The notes below the pieces were generated by a model that was given only the letters and a program-made list of their open reading frames with translations, did no database searches and was not told the origin of the DNA. This document shows, piece after piece, positions 40,433-44,194 of a stretch of 44,194 nucleotides of DNA. Positions within the stretch are counted from its first letter, which is position 1. Each line of letters begins with the position of its first letter. Origin of the DNA: JBAZTO01 sp041661865 (GTDB lineage Bacteria > Planctomycetota > Phycisphaerae > SM23-33). Where the stretch lies: positions 1-44,194 of the forward strand of contig JBAZTO010000036.1 of the NCBI GenBank assembly GCA_041661865.1, written 5' to 3'. The translations under genes and the position numbers were made by a program.

Positions 40433-41308
40433 ATGGCCGCCAACATTGCCTGCATTGCTGGGGAGGAAGTCTATCGCCAGTGGGACGCCGGCGGCATTTC
40501 CGGCCGACGCTTGGGCCCACAGAACACCCCCTTCGGCCCCAGCGCCGAAATCTTCCTCATCGACGGCGACGCGGGCGGCTACTACCTGCTGCCTCGCTAC
40601 GGGGCCGGGCTGAGCAAGACCGCTCCCTCCCGCATCAACTATCGCGCGAACATCTACGCGCTCAAGGACCTGGGCGTTCAGCGCATCCTGGCCTGGGGCA
40701 GCGGCGGGGCCATCACCCACAACATGGCCGTGGGGGACCTGGTTATCCTGGACGACCTGGTCGATCACACGCTCCTGCGGCCGAGGACGTTCTTCGAGGA
40801 TTCTCCCCTGGGCTTCCTGCGGCAGTTCCCGGTTTTCTGCCCGACGCTGCGGACCATCGCGGCCGAGGTGCTGGAGGGCATGAAGCTGGTATTTCACAAG
40901 TCCGGCACGGCGGCTGTGTCGGAGGGCCCGCGCATGGAGACGCCCGCCGAGGTGCGGCAACTGGCCTCCATCGGGGCTGAGCTGGTCACCCATTGTTTCG
41001 CGCCCGAGGCGTTCCTGGCCAAGGAGCTGCAACTGTGCTACTCGGCCGTCTGCTACGTGGTCAACTACGCCGAGAGCGGCAGCCGGCACCGGCCCTTCGC
41101 CGTCGGCGACCTGTTTGGCGGGCTGACGACCAAGAGCGAGGGCCAGCGACTGGCCGGCATCGTCGGGGCCATGAGCCAGATCGTCCAGAACGTCGCCGCC
41201 GCGGCTGCAGCTAGCCAAAACACCTGCGATTGCGACAAGACCATGGCCCACAACATCCGCCAGTACCAACTCCCCGCCGATTGGCGAAAATGGTTCACGC
41301 ACGCCTGA
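40433..41308 (+). CDS. Nucleoside phosphorylase (PNP/MTAP family)
   Basis: 291 residues. Shares with methylthioadenosine/purine phosphorylases GSGGAITHNMAVGDLVILDDLVDHT, the purine/ribose site EGPRMETPAEVRQLASIGAELV and the conserved LQLCYSAVCYVVNYAES. The expected N-terminal phosphate-binding GG(S/T)G is replaced by a different segment (IAGEEVYRQWDAGG), so substrate range may differ. Phosphorolysis of a purine nucleoside or MTA is inferred. ATG 40433 has AAGGAAGG upstream; the longer reading back to 40250 crosses the repeat and is rejected. The C-terminus has CDCDK, an unusual cysteine pair. Confidence 0.82.
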   Translation: MAANIACIAGEEVYRQWDAGGISGRRLGPQNTPFGPSAEIFLIDGDAGGYYLLPRYGAGLSKTAPSRINYRANIYALKDLGVQRILAWGSGGAITHNMAVGDLVILDDLVDHTLLRPRTFFEDSPLGFLRQFPVFCPTLRTIAAEVLEGMKLVFHKSGTAAVSEGPRMETPAEVRQLASIGAELVTHCFAPEAFLAKELQLCYSAVCYVVNYAESGSRHRPFAVGDLFGGLTTKSEGQRLAGIVGAMSQIVQNVAAAAAASQNTCDCDKTMAHNIRQYQLPADWRKWFTHA

Positions 41309-41335
41309 AGATCGTGGTGCAATGGGAGGCAAACA

Positions 41336-41392
41336 AGTGGGTAATTCCGGGGACATACCCCTCCGCTTCGCGTAGGAGCACCCAACCCAGGG
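41336..41392. repeat. Short palindromic intergenic segment
   Basis: GGGGACATACCCC with flanking AATTCC between two convergent genes. It could serve as a bidirectional terminator; there is no T-tract. Confidence 0.3.
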
Positions 41393-41397
41393 CAGGC

Positions 41398-42210
41398 TCA
41401 TTGGCCGTAGGATGAGTTGGACAGGCCCCCGTCCATCGCCGGCCAGGTTTCGCTGAGTACCCAGGGCGCGACGTTGCGGGCGACGAATCCCGAGCGTGTC
41501 GTGGAGGTATGCGAGAGGCCCTCCCCGTCGCTGTCGGTCAATTCCATCTGGTAGAGCCTATGGTAGGCCATGATCTTCCGCTCGTTGGCGCTGTATTTGG
41601 GTTTGTCGAACCCCAAGGCCCCGGCGGCCGGGCCTCGCGTGCCATCGACGTTGCCCGCCAGCGTCGTGCCCAGCACCAGGAAGCCCACATCCCCCTTGGA
41701 GTAGATATTCAAGATGCCGTTGCGGGTGTGCTCCAACGCCTTGGTCAAGTCATAACTACTGGAAATGCTGGCCGACAGCAGGATTAGGCCGTCGATCTTG
41801 TGGTCTTCCGGCATGTTCTCGGCGGCGAACACCGCCACCCCGCCGCCGCCGCTGTGCCCGATGATGTAGACCGGGCGACCGGGGTACTTGTCCTGGTATT
41901 TCACGATCTTGTTGGCAATCCGCTTGCCCGCCCGGTGGTTGCCGATGAAATCCATCTGGTTGAGCAGCATCCCAGCCACCGGCAGGGGGTTGCCCCAGGA
42001 GTAAATCGGCATGGAGCGATAGAGACCGGCGGCGACCAGGCCGCCGCGGATGTCCTTGTTGAGCGGGCTGACGCCCTCGATGCCCGGCAGGATGATTATC
42101 AAGCCGTGGTTCTCGCGGTCCACCGTCTCGTAGCGGGCGTTGGCGCTGCGGAAACACCCAGTCCCCAGCGGCAGGGACAGGAGAAGCATGAACATTACAG
42201 CTGGTCGCAT
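41398..42210 (-). CDS. Lipoprotein alpha/beta-hydrolase
   Basis: 270 residues. N-terminal MRPAVMFMLLLSLPLGTGC is a lipoprotein signal with lipobox LGTGC, so the mature protein begins with a lipidated cysteine. The fold is of the alpha/beta-hydrolase type: IIILPGIEG (oxyanion strand) and the nucleophile elbow YIIGHSGGGGVAVF. Later Asp and His candidates lie in KGDVGFLVLG and GLSHTSTTR. Substrate unknown. ATG 42210 is chosen over a much longer upstream reading because it gives a proper lipoprotein signal; the ribosome-binding site is weak. Confidence 0.8.
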   Translation of the reverse strand: MRPAVMFMLLLSLPLGTGCFRSANARYETVDRENHGLIIILPGIEGVSPLNKDIRGGLVAAGLYRSMPIYSWGNPLPVAGMLLNQMDFIGNHRAGKRIANKIVKYQDKYPGRPVYIIGHSGGGGVAVFAAENMPEDHKIDGLILLSASISSSYDLTKALEHTRNGILNIYSKGDVGFLVLGTTLAGNVDGTRGPAAGALGFDKPKYSANERKIMAYHRLYQMELTDSDGEGLSHTSTTRSGFVARNVAPWVLSETWPAMDGGLSNSSYGQ

Positions 42211-42415
42211 AATTCTTAACTCGCAAGACTGACGGGAATAACCCCTCCTGCCAGCCTGGTTGCTTGGCGAAAACAATAGTGTACATTCGGGCGGTATAAT
42301 ACACAAGCGCCCCTGAAGGCGACGGCCGCGAAAGGAATTTTGCTTGAAAAAAATGGCGTCCGATGCCGAATAATGTCCGGGACAAAACACGGCAACATAA
42401 CGGAAGGTGCAAGAC

Positions 42416-42886
42416 ATGCCTGCTGACGACAGGTCTGAATTCGAGGCGGAATACACCGACTTTGTGCCGGCGGTCTTCGCTCGCTCGGCCGAGGATGCGG
42501 AGATCTATCGCGAACTGCTCGATGACCACGACATCCCGGCCATTGTCGGGGATCCCGAAGAGGATGGCAGCGCGGACGGGCGAAAAGGCCGAGCCGGCAT
42601 GACGCACGGGGTGCCCGTGCTGGTCCCCGAGGCCCTGCTGGATGAGGCCAGTGAGATCATCGCCGACCGCGAGGACTCCGACGAGTTCGTCGCCGAAGAA
42701 GACGAACTCGAAGAGGAGGATGAGGAAGAAGACGAAAAGCTGGGCCTGGGGGAGGAGGTCGAACTGGAAGACCCCTTCGCCGATGACGAGGACGAGGACG
42801 AAGATGACGACGAGGAGGACGAGGATGAGGAGGATCTTTTGGACGAGGAAGATGAGGATGACGAGACGGGCCTCGGCGGCCCATGA
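42416..42886 (+). CDS. DUF2007-like protein with a long acidic tail
   Basis: 156 residues. Residues 10-85 read as a small alpha/beta domain (FARSAEDAEIYRELLDDHDIPAIVG ... GVPVLVPEALLDEASEIIAD), similar to DUF2007-type putative signal-transducing proteins. The last 65 residues are almost entirely Asp/Glu. No signal peptide. ATG 42416 with GGAAGG 9 nt upstream; GTG 42407 is an alternative. Cytosolic, function unknown; the acidic tail suggests binding to a basic partner or metal ions. It is followed by a gene for an Arg-rich protein. Confidence 0.72.
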   Translation: MPADDRSEFEAEYTDFVPAVFARSAEDAEIYRELLDDHDIPAIVGDPEEDGSADGRKGRAGMTHGVPVLVPEALLDEASEIIADREDSDEFVAEEDELEEEDEEEDEKLGLGEEVELEDPFADDEDEDEDDDEEDEDEEDLLDEEDEDDETGLGGP

Positions 42887-43069
42887 AGAATCTCCCTTCG
42901 CCGGGTCGCTCTTTGGCCATTCCACGATGCCGCTCATTGCCGCGGGAGCTGTTGACCGATACTTCTAGGGTGACTGCCGGAAGTGTTTTCGCAGTCAAGG
43001 CGACGCTCGCTGCTGCCGGCGCGAAAAACGGTTCTGGTGGCGGATACGGATTATTCAGGAGATGCAAGA

Positions 43070-43402
43070 ATGGTTGAGAACAGGGATGTCCCTCAAGAGG
43101 CCGCTGGCGCTACCCCTACCCCTCCGGCGGAGAAGTCCGCGGAGCGGCGCGGGGTCAACCGCCGCTCGGTAGTGGATCGGCGCATTGGACTGGACCGACG
43201 CCGCGGCCCGGGCAGGCGCCGCAGCGAGGACCGCCGCTCGGCTGAAGAGGGCGAGATGACGGCTGAGCAGTTCGAGTTCCTCCAGGCCATCAACGAGTAC
43301 AAGCAGGTCAACCACCGGCCCTTCCCGACCTGGACTGAAGTGCTGGACGTCATGAAGGCGATAGGGTACAGAAAAGTGGCCGATCGGGAGAATATACGAT
43401 AG
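43070..43402 (+). CDS. Arg-rich small protein with a conserved-looking C-terminal domain
   Basis: 110 residues. Residues 25-55 are a run of RRxxxRR units (ERRGVNRRSVVDRRIGLDRR and GRRRSEDRRS), then an acidic spacer and a folded segment MTAEQFEFLQAINEYKQVNHRPFPTWTEVLDVMKAIGYRKVA that reads like a winged-helix or LexA-like N-terminal helix pair. Possibly DNA- or RNA-binding. ATG 43070 with AGGAG 9 nt upstream. It is 27 bp from the next gene, so they likely form an operon. The 183 bp before it show no clear promoter. Confidence 0.7.
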   Translation: MVENRDVPQEAAGATPTPPAEKSAERRGVNRRSVVDRRIGLDRRRGPGRRRSEDRRSAEEGEMTAEQFEFLQAINEYKQVNHRPFPTWTEVLDVMKAIGYRKVADRENIR

Positions 43403-43429
43403 AATACAGTAGGGCCCGGTGAGGCGGAC

Positions 43430-44068
43430 ATGTTGGCGACAGGAACCTTGGAAATCTCGATGCGGATCGTCACCGTGATGGTGCCGGTGGCGGTCTATTT
43501 CCTGATCCTGGGCCTGCTCAACAGCCGGCGCCGCCCCCAGATACTCAGCGCGCGGCGCGACTTTGCCATCCTTCTGACGGCCTTGAGCCCGCTGGTGTTT
43601 TTGCCGGCCTGGGCGTTGCTGGGGGTCTCCTGGCCGGTGATGCTGGCCGTTCCGCTGGTATTGGTGGCAGCGATCGCGATGCTGGCCCCGCCGGCCCGGT
43701 CGTGGGTGGTTTACATGCTTTCGGCCCGCGAGGCCCGCGAGGTGGTCTCCTGCGTGCTGCGGCGGCTTAACCAGGATTTTTCGCCGCAGGGTGATGGCTT
43801 TGTCATTCCCTCGCTCGGCGCCCGCGTGGAGTTGAGCGGCTTTTCGCTGTTGCGGAACGTGACGATCCGGCTGCACGGCGGGGACCAGGCCCTGGCCCGG
43901 TCTTTCCGCCAGGCCTTGGGAACCCATCTGCGGACGGTGGAGACCGAGCCCAGCGCTATGGCCATTTCGCTGTTGCTGGTCTCCACGGCGATGCTGGCGG
44001 CCCCGCTGGCCCTGATGGCCCGCAACATGCCCGAACTGGTGCGTATCATTACCGGGCTGCTTTACTAG
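43430..44068 (+). CDS. Small membrane protein of unknown function
   Basis: 212 residues with hydrophobic segments at about 10-29 (IVTVMVPVAVYFLILGLL), 45-65 and 68-88, a soluble middle part (EVVSCVLRRLNQDFSPQGDGFVIPS...) and a C-terminal helix (AISLLLVSTAMLAAPLALMA). Basic RRRPQ after helix 1. No enzyme motif. ATG 43430 with GAGG upstream. Inner-membrane protein by prediction; not recognised. Confidence 0.7.
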   Translation: MLATGTLEISMRIVTVMVPVAVYFLILGLLNSRRRPQILSARRDFAILLTALSPLVFLPAWALLGVSWPVMLAVPLVLVAAIAMLAPPARSWVVYMLSAREAREVVSCVLRRLNQDFSPQGDGFVIPSLGARVELSGFSLLRNVTIRLHGGDQALARSFRQALGTHLRTVETEPSAMAISLLLVSTAMLAAPLALMARNMPELVRIITGLLY

Positions 44069-44166
44069 GCCCGATCAGGCTTTCGCGGGGTGTGACAAAT
44101 TCTTCTGGCGCTTTCGGAATAATCGGAATATCTTCTCATATTGACAATCCACATGAGGAGACAACG

Positions 44167-44194
44167 ATGGATCAGGACAAGGAAGTCGGGATTG
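44167..44194 (+). CDS. Start of a gene running off the window
   Basis: ATG 44167 with AGGAGA upstream; only MDQDKEVGI is visible. Nothing can be said about function. Confidence 0.5.

Overview
The window is GC-rich bacterial chromosome that reads as Planctomycetota, most likely a Phycisphaerae-type lineage. The evidence is two PEP-CTERM secreted proteins, Tat-exported and Sec-exported glycosidase-like proteins, an LPS gene block, TPR/GT-C membrane proteins, a PPi-type phosphofructokinase, and intergenic spaces packed with short palindromic repeats of a kind I associate with this phylum. The phylum call is inference; nothing in the window is a 16S-type marker.

Layout. 1-380: tail of a transposase-like ORF and a hairpin. 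382-9049 (all minus): an O-acetylhomoserine sulfhydrylase, then a secreted carbohydrate-active locus made of a Tat-exported TIM-barrel-like protein and three tandem paralogues of a five-bladed-propeller glycosidase-like protein. 9245-9613: a small orphan protein. 9719-14736 (minus): two tandem copies of a TMTC-like GT-C/TPR membrane protein, whose duplication left a 66-bp fragment of hisB between the copies, then hisB. 14831-17800 (minus): four-helix-bundle gene, hisC and hisD, so the his operon is hisD-hisC-[four-helix-bundle cassette]-hisB. 18071-18886: HAD phosphatase. 19362-23858 (plus): PEP-CTERM, GT-C/TPR, PEP-CTERM. 23867-25914 (minus): ispE, two small proteins, and rpmH. 26183-33377 (plus): MFS transporter, CYTH protein, kdsD, kdsC and a very large LptC/LptA-like protein (Kdo/LPS export block). 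33637-34494: larE. 34667-38960 (plus): M24 peptidase, accB, accC, pfp. 39298-40089: family-4 uracil-DNA glycosylase. 40433-41308: nucleoside phosphorylase. 41398-42210: lipoprotein alpha/beta hydrolase. 42416-44194 (plus): an acidic-tailed protein, an Arg-rich protein, a membrane protein and the start of another gene.

The most unusual material is not in the ordinary genes. (1) A 112-bp element occurs twice (1921-2032 and 40205-40316) and folds as a closed stem around two hairpins; its outer stem shows a compensatory base change between copies. (2) A family of 19-bp palindromes arranged as pairs exactly 5 nt apart, in the best copy framed by GTAG...CTAC, occurs at three loci. (3) A four-helix-bundle (23S intervening-sequence-type) gene sits inside the his operon between inverted arrays of a 7-bp unit. 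(4) Two independent gene amplifications are visible, one with an interpretable breakpoint scar. (5) The LptC/LptA role appears to be carried by a single protein of about 1100 residues next to kdsD-kdsC.

All assignments come from reading translations and motifs by eye; no database search was run.
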